A stretch of 64,000 nucleotides of DNA, from assembly GCF_014268935.2 (NCBI RefSeq), contig NZ_JABWRJ020000001.1, positions 620,001 through 684,000 on the forward strand. Direction: 5' to 3'. The notes under the pieces are model-generated. The model searched no databases, was not told the DNA's origin, and saw only the letters and a program-made list of their open reading frames with translations. Shown in pieces: positions 39,268-46,879 of the stretch. Source of the DNA: Pseudomonas peradeniyensis. Its GTDB lineage: Bacteria; Pseudomonadota; Gammaproteobacteria; Pseudomonadales; Pseudomonadaceae. Each line of letters begins with the position of its first letter. Positions within the stretch are counted from its first letter, which is position 1. A program made the translations under genes and the position numbers.

Positions 39268-40248
39268 TCAGATCAGTATCTGGTACGGCGCATAGGACCA
39301 ATCTTGCGCCAGCCTGATCTCGCCGGTTTGCGGCTCCAGGGTCTTGAGATGGCCATCCAGGTCCAGGAACAGGTTCACCGCGTGCGCTTGGTCGCCGCAC
39401 GCACCCGCGATCCAGCCCACGGCGTAGGGGTAGGTTGCATTGCCGTGGTAGGCGTCGAGCGAGGCCTGGCCCTTGTAGACGAAGGCGAAGTCGTCGCAGT
39501 CGAAGCTTTCGCTGCGCCAGCGGCAGCGGCCAAGGCCCGCGTCCTGCCAGATCTGCCTGGCGTGGTGTGACGAGATGGCCTGGTAGGCGCTGTCGGCTTC
39601 ACAGAGCGCGTCGGCGGCAACGGTCGGCCAGGTCGTCCTGATGAGGTCGAACAGGCGTTGGCCGGTGATATGGTAACGATGCAGGGAGAAGCGCGTGGGT
39701 TCCTTTCCGAGGCTTGCCAGGTACAGCCAGTCCCAGGTGCTGCTGCCGGCCTTGAAGGCTTTGCGCTCACCGTCGATTTCGACCTGCAGGGTGAATTGGT
39801 GGGCGTTGTTGCCGTTGCTGACGGGGCACAGGTTGATGCGCGGATAGCCTGGCCAGTTTTGGCCGGAGGCGAACAGCCAAGGCTCCCTGCCGATGGGGCC
39901 ATTGGCGTAAAGGCTCCAGGGTCGATCGTTCGCCGAGATATCCAGCGTGGCTAGGCGCCCATGGCCTGCGGCCGATACGGCGATGTAGAGCACATCCGAG
40001 TTATAGGTGTCGAAGTCGCCCAGGTAGGCCCAGCCCCAGGATCCTTGCTGCTCGGCACACAGGACTCGCCCGTGTTCGTCGAACAGTACATACGACTCGT
40101 CACTGGCCAGCGTGTCCAGCGGCATTGCCGCGCTGAGTTCGCCACCCGCCGGGCTTGGTCTTGGCGCGGGCGCTGCCTCCGGCGGGGCCGTGGGAATGCG
40201 ATCGGGTGAATGGCTGACTGATCGGGCAAGGGTTGCAGTTGTGTTCAT
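39268..40248 (-). CDS. Lectin MOA-related protein with papain-like cysteine protease domain
   Basis: 326 residues, no signal peptide. The C-terminal 110 residues hold a candidate Cys-His-Glu triad: SFDCDDFAFVYKG, GDQAHAVNLFLD 38 residues later and LKTLEPQTGE 16 residues after that. The spacing and order resemble the C-terminal domain of Marasmius oreades agglutinin (42 and 17 in my memory). The N-terminal half has two similar strands, GSWGWAYLGDFDTYNSDVLY and SSTWDWLYLASLGKEPTRFS, suggesting an internally repeated beta domain that may bind ligand. Possible roles are a secreted or contact toxin, or a housekeeping peptidase. No immunity or secretion partner is adjacent. Confidence 0.55.
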   Translation of the reverse strand: MNTTATLARSVSHSPDRIPTAPPEAAPAPRPSPAGGELSAAMPLDTLASDESYVLFDEHGRVLCAEQQGSWGWAYLGDFDTYNSDVLYIAVSAAGHGRLATLDISANDRPWSLYANGPIGREPWLFASGQNWPGYPRINLCPVSNGNNAHQFTLQVEIDGERKAFKAGSSTWDWLYLASLGKEPTRFSLHRYHITGQRLFDLIRTTWPTVAADALCEADSAYQAISSHHARQIWQDAGLGRCRWRSESFDCDDFAFVYKGQASLDAYHGNATYPYAVGWIAGACGDQAHAVNLFLDLDGHLKTLEPQTGEIRLAQDWSYAPYQILI

Positions 40249-40320
40249 GGCACCTTCGGCTGGACAAGCCCGACGAGATGTCGGGATGCCCTGGAGTCTC
40301 GCCCGGATCCCGCCGCCTGA

Positions 40321-41025
40321 TCATCCGGCACGGTTTCCCTTGGGTCCGTCCAGTTCCAGCTTGCCTTCCAGGCGATCCAGGTGCTCGTGCATCAGACTCA
40401 GCGCGGCCTGGCCGTCGCCGCTTTCTACCGCATCAATGATCGCCGCGTGTTCCTGCCAGGCGCAGTGCTCGCAGCACGGTGACTCGTAGCGGGCGATGAT
40501 CAACGAGGTCATCGGCACCAGGCCGTTGAGAAAGCGCGCCAGCGGTGCGTTGGCGGCCATCTGCGCCAGTTTCATATGGAATTCACCGCCCAGGCGGATC
40601 GCCGTGCAGCGTTCGCCGCGCTCATGGTGCTGGCGCTCGCGCTCGACCAGCTGGCGCAGTTGGCGGATCTGCGCCGGTCGGGCGCGCTGGGTGGCCAGGC
40701 CGATCAGGGTGGTCTCGGCCAGGCGCCGGGCGCTGAGCACCTGGCGCGCCTGCTCGGGGTCGGGCGCGGCCAGGTGCGCGGTATGGCTGGGGCGCTGCAC
40801 CACCACCTGCTGGTCGGACAGGCGCCCGAGCACCCGGCGGATCACCGTGCGGCTGACGCCGAAGGCATTGCCCAGCGCCTGCTCGGGCAGGGCGCTGCCG
40901 GGCGGCAGGCGCTGTTCGAGGATGGCGTCGAACAGCCGGGGGTAGATCTGCTCCGCCGACAGGCGGGTCTCGCCGGCACCGAGCAGGGCAGGCAGGCGGG
41001 GGGCGGCTGGGGCGCAGGCGGTCAT
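40321..41025 (-). CDS. GntR/FCD family regulator
   Basis: 234 residues from ATG 41023-41025 behind AAGGAG. N-terminal winged helix (AEQIYPRLFDAILEQRLPPGSALPEQALGNAFGVSRTVIRRVLGRLSDQQVV), C-terminal FCD domain with a metal-type histidine set (GGEFHMKLAQMA, HAAIIDAVESGDGQAALSLMHEHLDRLE). It lies 19 bases after another FCD regulator in the same direction, both downstream of the symporter. Confidence 0.9.
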   Translation of the reverse strand: MTACAPAAPRLPALLGAGETRLSAEQIYPRLFDAILEQRLPPGSALPEQALGNAFGVSRTVIRRVLGRLSDQQVVVQRPSHTAHLAAPDPEQARQVLSARRLAETTLIGLATQRARPAQIRQLRQLVERERQHHERGERCTAIRLGGEFHMKLAQMAANAPLARFLNGLVPMTSLIIARYESPCCEHCAWQEHAAIIDAVESGDGQAALSLMHEHLDRLEGKLELDGPKGNRAG

Positions 41026-41044
41026 GGTCGCTCTCCTTCTTTGT

Positions 41045-41746
41045 TCAGGTGCCAGGTTGGTCGTCCGGGATGTTCAGGGCGATGCCCATGCGCTGGCCCT
41101 CGGCAAGGATATGCTGGCGCATCTGCTGGCTGGCCTTGGCGCTGTTGCGCTCGCGGATGGCGCGCACCACCGCCTCGTTCTCGCTCAGGCGCGCGGCCAG
41201 GTGCTCGGGCGAGTTGCGCAGCATGGCGGCGCTCTGCTTGAGGGCATTGCCGGTCTGCTGCACCACGCTCTGGAAGATCGGATTGGTGGTCAGGGCGAAC
41301 AGCGCCTCGTGGAAGGCGATATAGGCGTTGATGCCAGCCTCGCTGTCACCGGCCTCGAGGGCTTCGCGCATGTCCATCAGGGTCAGGCGCAGCTGGCCGA
41401 TGTCCTGGCTGCCGGCCGATTGCGCCACCAGCCCGGCGATGAAGGGCTCGAGGGTGTAGCGCAGCTCGAGCACGTCGGCCAGGCTGGCCTCGGCGATGGT
41501 ATCCGCTTCCTGCGCCTGGGCGGCGTCGGCATCCAGCACCAGTACGCCCTTGCCGGGCATCGAGCGCACCAGGCCCAGGGTTTCCAGGACGATCACCGCC
41601 TCGCGCAGGCTTGGCCGGCTGATCCCCAGTTGTTCGGCCAGCTCGCGCTGGCCGGGCAGCATGTCGCCGCTGCGCCACTGGCCGCGGGCCAGGGCCTGGC
41701 GGAGTTTCTCCACCACTGAATTGACTACGGTCGAAGAGCTGATCAC
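41045..41746 (-). CDS. GntR/FadR (FCD) family regulator
   Basis: 233 residues from GTG 41744-41746 behind AAGGAG. Winged helix LRQALARGQWRSGDMLPGQRELAEQLGISRPSLREAVIVLETLGLVRSMPGKGVLV, then FCD domain (FHEALFALTTNPIFQSVVQQTGNAL). FCD regulators typically sense dicarboxylates or related acids, which suits the neighbouring symporter. Probably binds the GGTNNNACC repeats in front of that gene. Confidence 0.9.
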   Translation of the reverse strand: MISSSTVVNSVVEKLRQALARGQWRSGDMLPGQRELAEQLGISRPSLREAVIVLETLGLVRSMPGKGVLVLDADAAQAQEADTIAEASLADVLELRYTLEPFIAGLVAQSAGSQDIGQLRLTLMDMREALEAGDSEAGINAYIAFHEALFALTTNPIFQSVVQQTGNALKQSAAMLRNSPEHLAARLSENEAVVRAIRERNSAKASQQMRQHILAEGQRMGIALNIPDDQPGT

Positions 41747-41816
41747 GGTTCGCTCCTTGGTTGACGCGGCATCTTTGCGCTTGGCCGGCCGGCGCTGGGC
41801 GCCGGCGGCCTTGGGC

Positions 41817-43127
41817 TTAGAATTCCTGTTGATGAGGTTGGCCCTGCTTACGGGTGATCGGGGCGAAGCCAGGCTTGTTGGCCAGCACGTTATGGGCGCG
41901 CTCCAGGTCGATGTCCTTCTCCCAGCGGGCGATGGCCACGGTGGCGACGCAGTTGCCGATCAGGTTGGTCAGCGCCCGGCCGATGCCCATGAACCAGTCC
42001 ACGGCCAGCACCAGCACCAAGCCCACCACCGGAATCGCCGGTACGGCGGTGAGGGTGGCGGCGAGGATGACCAGGGCCGAGCCTGGGATGCCGTGGGCAC
42101 CCTTGGAAGTCACCAGCGACACCAGAAGAATGGTCAGCAGGTCGGTCATCGCCAGCGGCGTGCCGGTGGCGTTGGCGATGAACACGATGGCCAGGGTCAG
42201 GTAGATGGAGAAACCATCGAGGTTGAACGAATAGCCGGTGGGGATCACCAGGCCGACGGTGGAGCTGCCGATGCCGAGGTGTTCGAGCTTGCGCATCACC
42301 TGGGGCAGCACGGCGTCGGAGGAGGCGGTGCCGAGGACGATGGACAGCTCCTCGCGCAGGTACTTGATGAGCGGCAGCAGCCTCAGGCCCGACAGGCGCA
42401 TCACCGTGCCGAGGATGATCAGCACGAAGCCGGCGCAGGTCAGGTAGAACAGCGCCACCAGGCCGCCCAGGTGCTGCAGCGAGCTCAGGCCGTACTTGCT
42501 GGTGGTGAAGGCGATGGCGCCGAACACGCCGATTGGGGCCAGGCGCACGATCATGCCCATGATGCGGAAGATCACGTGGCTGAGTTCGTTGATCAGCCGT
42601 GAGATGCCCGAGGCCGACTCACCCACCAGGTTCAGCGCGCTGCCGAACAACACCGAGAACAGCAGCACCTGGAGGATGTTGTTGTCGGCGAAGGCGCCGA
42701 CCACCGAGGTGGGGATCAGGTCCATCAGGAAGGTGGTGGTGTTGTGGATGTGCGCGCCGCGCTCGGCCAGGGCGCCGGCGTCGGCGCTGGACAGCTGGTC
42801 GAGGTGGATGTTGGCGCCGCTGCCGATGCCGGTGGAGAAGGCGAACACCAGGCCGATCACCAGGGCCAGGGTGGTCAGCACTTCGAAGTAGATCACCGAC
42901 TTGAGGCCGATGCGCCCGACTTTCTTCAGGTCACCGGCACCGGAAATGCCGCTGACCACCACGCAGAACACGATCAGGCCGATGAGCATCTTGATCAGCT
43001 TGATGAAGCCGTCGCCCAGGGGTTTGAGTTGCAGGGACAGGTCGGGGAAGCTCAGGCCGCAGACAATGCCGAGGGCAAGGCCGAGCACAACCTGGAGGAA
43101 GATCGAACGCGAACACCATTTGAGCAT
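41817..43127 (-). CDS. Dicarboxylate/amino acid:cation symporter (DAACS family)
   Basis: 436 residues from ATG 43125-43127. GltP/DctA fold: LKPLGDGFIKLIKMLIGLIVFCVVVSGI, the re-entrant TASSDAVLPQVMRKLEHLGI, the substrate loop VIPTGYSFNLDGFSIYLTLAIVFIANATGTPLAMTDLL, and SKGAHGIPGSALVILAAT. It imports C4-dicarboxylates or glutamate/aspartate with protons or sodium. It is the first gene of an operon with two GntR regulators. Confidence 0.93.
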   Translation of the reverse strand: MLKWCSRSIFLQVVLGLALGIVCGLSFPDLSLQLKPLGDGFIKLIKMLIGLIVFCVVVSGISGAGDLKKVGRIGLKSVIYFEVLTTLALVIGLVFAFSTGIGSGANIHLDQLSSADAGALAERGAHIHNTTTFLMDLIPTSVVGAFADNNILQVLLFSVLFGSALNLVGESASGISRLINELSHVIFRIMGMIVRLAPIGVFGAIAFTTSKYGLSSLQHLGGLVALFYLTCAGFVLIILGTVMRLSGLRLLPLIKYLREELSIVLGTASSDAVLPQVMRKLEHLGIGSSTVGLVIPTGYSFNLDGFSIYLTLAIVFIANATGTPLAMTDLLTILLVSLVTSKGAHGIPGSALVILAATLTAVPAIPVVGLVLVLAVDWFMGIGRALTNLIGNCVATVAIARWEKDIDLERAHNVLANKPGFAPITRKQGQPHQQEF

Positions 43128-43200
43128 GGGAGGAGTCTCTGGTCGGTGTCCTTGCCCCCCAAGCCACACGGAGCGAAAGAGCGCAGGACTTAATTATTGT

Positions 43201-43209
43201 GGTCTTACC
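43201..43209. promoter_or_regulatory. GntR-type operator 1
   Basis: GGTCTTACC (GGT-N3-ACC) fits the tGGTNNNACCa consensus of FCD-type GntR proteins; 73 bases upstream of the symporter start. Confidence 0.45.
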
Positions 43210-43275
43210 GGTTTGTTCACTGCCGAGCCATAAAACGCCGATTTTTTTCACTTTGCAAGCGATTTCGGCCTTACC

Positions 43276-43284
43276 GGTCTGACC
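43276..43284. promoter_or_regulatory. GntR-type operator 2
   Basis: GGTCTGACC is a perfect GGTC-T-GACC palindrome, the second FCD-type site upstream of the symporter, 75 bases from the first. Confidence 0.5.
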
Positions 43285-43336
43285 AGTTGAGGCGCAGTGA
43301 CAATGCGTCTGCTCTAGCGTGGTGCGCAGGGGGATT

Positions 43337-43381
43337 TCACGGCTTGCAAAGCACCTGATCGACGGCTGCGATCAGCTTGCC
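43337..43381 (-). pseudogene. Remnant of an xre gene 3' end (last 14 codons)
   Basis: On the minus strand this reads GKLIAAVDQVLCKP followed by TGA. The intact xre gene at 46289 ends DLGKLIAAVDQVLAKS-stop. The similarity continues on both sides (43259-43385 versus 46226-46337), so the LysR-MFS segment between the two copies is bracketed by an imperfect direct repeat. Confidence 0.75.
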
Positions 43382-43424
43382 GGGGGATTTTCGCTTTGCG
43401 TTTCAGGCTGGGTGCTGGTTCGCT

Positions 43425-44318
43425 TCAGCATGTTGAGTCGGCTTGTTGCATAAGCCACTGGCAAAAAACGGTCACTGCCCTGTTTTCCGATTTATGTGGC
43501 GGGATCAACAGGTAGTAGCCGCAGTGGGTCAGGTAGCGGGACTCGAACGGGATTTGTAACGTACCATTCTCAAGTTCATCTCGGATCAGAAACTTCGGCA
43601 GCAGGCCGATGCCTATTCCAGCAGATACCGCCTGGACCAGATGCGCGGTCAGTTCGAAGTGTGGACCCAGGCGAAAGCTGTCGGGCATTACGCCCTGGTA
43701 TTTCAACCATTCAAGCCATAAGCCGGGCCTGCTGACAAGTCGAAGCAGCAGAGCATGCCGAAGGTCTTCTGCACTTTGATAGAGGGTGGCCGTGTGTGCG
43801 CTGACGACGGGTACCAGTTCTTCATCCATCAATTTGTAAGCGGAAAAACCCTCCCATGTCCCTTCACCCACACAAATGACAGCATCGAAGCTGATGTTGG
43901 CGAAGTCTATGGCGCCGACGCGTGTATGCAGATGTACAAATATATCAGGGTGCTGCTTATAGAAATCACATAGCCGTGGCAACAGCCATTTGCTACCGAA
44001 GGTGGGCAGAACGGCCAGGTGCAGGGAGCATTCACTGCTCCCGTACGACATCGCTTGCATGCTTGCATTACGAACAAGCGTGATGGCAGTACTGACCTCC
44101 ATGAGATAACGCTGCCCGATCGCTGTCAGCACGATATGTCTGCCAATTCGCTCAAACAGCTCTACCCCGAGGATCTCCTCCAACGACTGTACTTGGCGAC
44201 TCACGGCACTTTGTGAGAGACAAAGTTCATCGCCTGCCCGGGTAAAGCTGCCCAGGCGCGCGGAGGTCTCGAACGCCAGGAGCGCGGTCATCGATGGGAT
44301 ATGCTTCCTGGGATGCAT
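43425..44318 (-). CDS. LysR family regulator (GcvA-like)
   Basis: 297 residues. Winged helix SMTALLAFETSARLGSFTRA then GDELCLSQSAVSRQVQSLEEILGVELFERIGRHIVLT, then a substrate-binding domain with LHTRVGAIDFANISFDAVI. The GcvA-type subgroup usually controls a divergent gene; here an ACS-family MFS carrier starts 250 bp away. Codon use and GC are lower than in the flanks. Confidence 0.9.
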   Translation of the reverse strand: MHPRKHIPSMTALLAFETSARLGSFTRAGDELCLSQSAVSRQVQSLEEILGVELFERIGRHIVLTAIGQRYLMEVSTAITLVRNASMQAMSYGSSECSLHLAVLPTFGSKWLLPRLCDFYKQHPDIFVHLHTRVGAIDFANISFDAVICVGEGTWEGFSAYKLMDEELVPVVSAHTATLYQSAEDLRHALLLRLVSRPGLWLEWLKYQGVMPDSFRLGPHFELTAHLVQAVSAGIGIGLLPKFLIRDELENGTLQIPFESRYLTHCGYYLLIPPHKSENRAVTVFCQWLMQQADSTC

Positions 44319-44417
44319 AACAACTACCTCGCGCGCGCTCAGATTGTAAATGCAATGATATATCGTCCCGCAGGGTAGCCGTTTTTATGACGGTCCGCAA
44401 AGGTAAAGTCGAGCATC

Positions 44418-44440
44418 ATTCATGTTTTTTTTGCATGAAT
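44418..44440. promoter_or_regulatory. LysR box between lysR and MFS genes
   Basis: ATTCAT (44418-44423), 11 bases, ATGAAT (44435-44440): a perfect T-N11-A LysR box within a T-rich stretch. A second small palindrome, ATTG-N6-CAAT, lies at 44343-44356 near the lysR start. Confidence 0.6.
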
Positions 44441-44568
44441 AGACTGACTTTTTATGGTTTTTCTCTTGGTTAAGCGCGTGGCAGTCTTATGCGTGAGGGA
44501 CGCTCAAGTTTGTTTCGAGTCATGATGTTCATGCGTGTGTATAAAAATAAGAACGAGGAAATGCCGCC

Positions 44569-45891
44569 ATGGTTAAAAATGTGGAGCAGCAGATCGTGCA
44601 TAAAGCGGCGCTGGGGATTTTGCCGCTGTTGATTTGCCTGTACATCGTGTCCTATCTGGATCGCGTCAATATTGGATTCGCTGCGCTTAGCATGAATGCG
44701 GACATTGGTTTGAGTGCGTCTGTTTATGGCTGGGGCGCGGGATTGTTTTTCGTTGGATATTGCTTGTTCGAGGTTCCGAGCAATCTGCTGATGGTGAAGT
44801 TCGGTGCGCGTCGCTGGATTGCGAGAATCCTGTTTACCTGGGGCGCCATTTCGATGTGCATGGCCTTTGTTCAGGGGACTGGCAGCTTTCTGCTGTTGCG
44901 CTTTCTCCTGGGCGTCGCCGAGGCAGGGTTCTTTCCAGCAGTGATTCTGTACCTTACGCTTTGGTTTCCATCTCGTTACCGCGCCAGAATCATTTCACTG
45001 TTCATGCTTTCCATCCCGGTTGCCTTGGCGCTCGGTGCGCCGCTTTCCACATTGCTACTTGAACTGGACGGTTTGTTGGGTTTGCAGGGGTGGCAGTGGT
45101 TATTCATTATCGAGGGGTTGCCCGGTGTGTTGCTGGTACCTGTGGTGCTCCGGTATTTACCTGACTCGCCGGGTTCCGCGAAATGGTTGACCGCCTCCGA
45201 GAAGGCTTGGATCAAGCGGGAGCTGGCGTTGGATGAGGTGGTGCAATCTAGGCAGTCAACGTGTAAGGCCTCTGTCTGGCAGGTGTTTTGTGATCCACGG
45301 GTTCTTATCTTGTGTCTTGTTTATTTTTGTGCGACGGCATCGAATCTTGGGTTGTCCATGTTTCTGCCTCAGATAATAAAGCAGCATGGATTTGAAGGTA
45401 TGGCGGTGGGGTATATTTCAGCGATTCCATACCTGGCGGGATGTGCAGGTATGATTGTCATGGGTGTGGTTTCTGACAAGGCGCTCAAGCGCAAGGTCTT
45501 TTTAAGCACGGCTTTCTTGATGATTGCGGGGGGGTTGAGTGGGGCTGCGCTGTTCGAGAATATCAGTTTGAGTGTTTTGGCTATGAGCATCGGTACGATT
45601 GGCATCATGGGTTGCAAGGGGCCCTTCTGGGCACTTTCAGGCTCAACAGTGAGTGGGGTTGGCGCGGCGGCAAGTATTGCATTGATCAATTCAGTCGGAA
45701 ATTTAGGCGGGTTCCTCGGGCCAGGCATGGTAGGTATGGCCAAAGATTGGTCGGGCAGTTTCGACAGTGGTTTGTACTTGTTGAGTGGTTTTGCGCTGTT
45801 TGGACTTGTTCTGGTCGCGGTGTTCGTCTCTGAGGGGAATAGTGCCCACACTGAGTTGACAGGTCAGGAAGAACGCGAAGAGCTGGCTTGA
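44569..45891 (+). CDS. MFS transporter, anion:cation symporter (ACS) family
   Basis: 440 residues with 12 hydrophobic helices. ACS marks: LLICLYIVSYLDRVNIGFAALSMNADIGLSASVYGWGAGLFFVGYCLFEVPSNLLM near the start and RFLLGVAEAGFFPAVILYLTLWFPSRYRARI. The family imports organic acids such as phthalate, glucarate, tartrate or hydroxy acids. Controlled, presumably, by the divergent LysR. GC and codon use are visibly lower than in the neighbouring core genes, suggesting acquisition. Confidence 0.92.
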   Translation: MVKNVEQQIVHKAALGILPLLICLYIVSYLDRVNIGFAALSMNADIGLSASVYGWGAGLFFVGYCLFEVPSNLLMVKFGARRWIARILFTWGAISMCMAFVQGTGSFLLLRFLLGVAEAGFFPAVILYLTLWFPSRYRARIISLFMLSIPVALALGAPLSTLLLELDGLLGLQGWQWLFIIEGLPGVLLVPVVLRYLPDSPGSAKWLTASEKAWIKRELALDEVVQSRQSTCKASVWQVFCDPRVLILCLVYFCATASNLGLSMFLPQIIKQHGFEGMAVGYISAIPYLAGCAGMIVMGVVSDKALKRKVFLSTAFLMIAGGLSGAALFENISLSVLAMSIGTIGIMGCKGPFWALSGSTVSGVGAAASIALINSVGNLGGFLGPGMVGMAKDWSGSFDSGLYLLSGFALFGLVLVAVFVSEGNSAHTELTGQEEREELA

Positions 45892-45977
45892 AAAATCTGA
45901 GATTGCCTCGCTTTTTCGTTTTTAACGAGTGGGCGTTGTTGTTGGCAGGGGCATGAGTTTTCTATCTTGGAGGTATC

Positions 45978-46193
45978 ATGAAAGACGATTTGAATTCTGG
46001 TTTTATTTTGTTCAGAGACCGTCGTGGACATCCGAGAGGACCTCAAGCGCAAGAGCGCTGGGAGTCCGTGCGAACTGAAAGGGGTGCTGCAAGCACGCTT
46101 GAAAGACTGGACGTTGGGCTCTTGCTATTGGTTTTGGTCACGGGAGGGTTTGTGGGCGCAGGCATATGCCTGAGTGTTCTGGGGGCATGGTGA
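45978..46193 (+). CDS. Small single-span membrane protein, function unknown
   Basis: 71 residues from ATG 45978 with a strong GGAGG 7 bases upstream. A polar, Arg-rich first half (LFRDRRGHPRGPQAQERWESVRTERG) and one transmembrane helix near the end (VGLLLLVLVTGGFVGAGICLSVLGAW). No family recognised. It follows the MFS gene by 86 bases in the same direction and is within the repeat-bracketed segment. Confidence 0.5.
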   Translation: MKDDLNSGFILFRDRRGHPRGPQAQERWESVRTERGAASTLERLDVGLLLLVLVTGGFVGAGICLSVLGAW

Positions 46194-46275
46194 CCACCGA
46201 CCCGGGCACAATCCAGATCAAAAGGGCGATTTCGGCCTTGCTACCAGTGCGATCAGGAGGCCTCTGGGTTAGTAC

Positions 46276-46337
46276 TGCGCGGAGAATTTCACGACTTGGC
46301 CAGCACCTGATCGACGGCGGCGATCAGCTTGCCGAGG
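46276..46337. repeat. Right copy of the imperfect direct repeat (left copy 43323-43385)
   Basis: About 62 bases spanning the 3' end of the xre gene and its downstream flank, roughly 80 percent identical to 43323-43385, with CACCTGATCGACGGC as the longest exact run. A shorter match, GCGATTTCGGCCTT, occurs 50-64 bases to the left of each copy (46226 and 43259). Confidence 0.75.
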
Positions 46338-46603
46338 TCCTTGGGAGGGGCGTTGTGGATCACGCCGAAGAGGTAGGCGCGCTGCTCGTCTTCGTCGTCG
46401 GGGTCACTGAAAAAGACTTTCGGCTTGACTCCCAGGGCCTCGGCGAAGCTCACCAATGACTCGATGCTGGGGGTGTAGGTACCGGTTTCGAAACGGCTGA
46501 TGGTCTTGGGGTCGAAGCCGGTTCGCTCGCCCAGTTGCGCCTGAGTGAGGCCCGCCAGTTTGCGGTAGCGGCGCAGGGCTGGACCTAGACCTGTTCTCGT
46601 CAT
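46289..46603 (-). CDS. XRE family transcriptional regulator
   Basis: 104 residues. Helix-turn-helix LGPALRRYRKLAGLTQAQLGERTGFDPKTISRFETGTYTPSIESL, then an acidic DPDDEDEQ linker and a short C-terminal helix. Targets unknown. Its 3' end is the site where the LysR-MFS segment abuts. CGATA direct repeats 10 bases apart (46636, 46646) upstream of the start may be its operator. Confidence 0.85.
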   Translation of the reverse strand: MTRTGLGPALRRYRKLAGLTQAQLGERTGFDPKTISRFETGTYTPSIESLVSFAEALGVKPKVFFSDPDDEDEQRAYLFGVIHNAPPKDLGKLIAAVDQVLAKS

Positions 46604-46695
46604 CGCTCAATTCCCATTTAGAATCAAGCACTTAACGATATATGTCGATATGGCGCAACGCCATGATTCGTCACCTTTATTTGCAAAATGTGATG

Positions 46696-46710
46696 GAATT
46701 CGTAGAATTC
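46696..46710. promoter_or_regulatory. Paired GAATTC palindrome in the xre-aer1 intergenic region
   Basis: GAATTC-GTA-GAATTC, two 6-bp palindromes separated by 3 bases, about 170 bases before the aer1 start. Significance unknown. Confidence 0.3.
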
Positions 46711-46879
46711 GCCGCTTTGATTGATCAGTCATTCAAGTCGTCGTCCAGGGCGATCCGGCCATTTGCCGGCCCGTGTGCAAGCGTTGTCGGACATTGGAAC
46801 TGATCCAGGATGAACGGTTCCGGCGCCCCTGGCCTCCTGTCAGGCCGTGCGTCGGACCGTGTATGAACGGAGTCTCATC

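Noticed and set aside
43128..46288. Prophage or integrative element with its own integrase
   Set aside because: Only a lysR, an MFS carrier and a small membrane protein are present; no integrase, transposase or phage gene is visible, so only a bracketed cassette is claimed.
46733..46756. Sigma-28 promoter for aer1 (TCAAGTCG ... GGCGATCC)
   Set aside because: The spacing between the two parts is 8 bases rather than about 11, and the -10 matches poorly.
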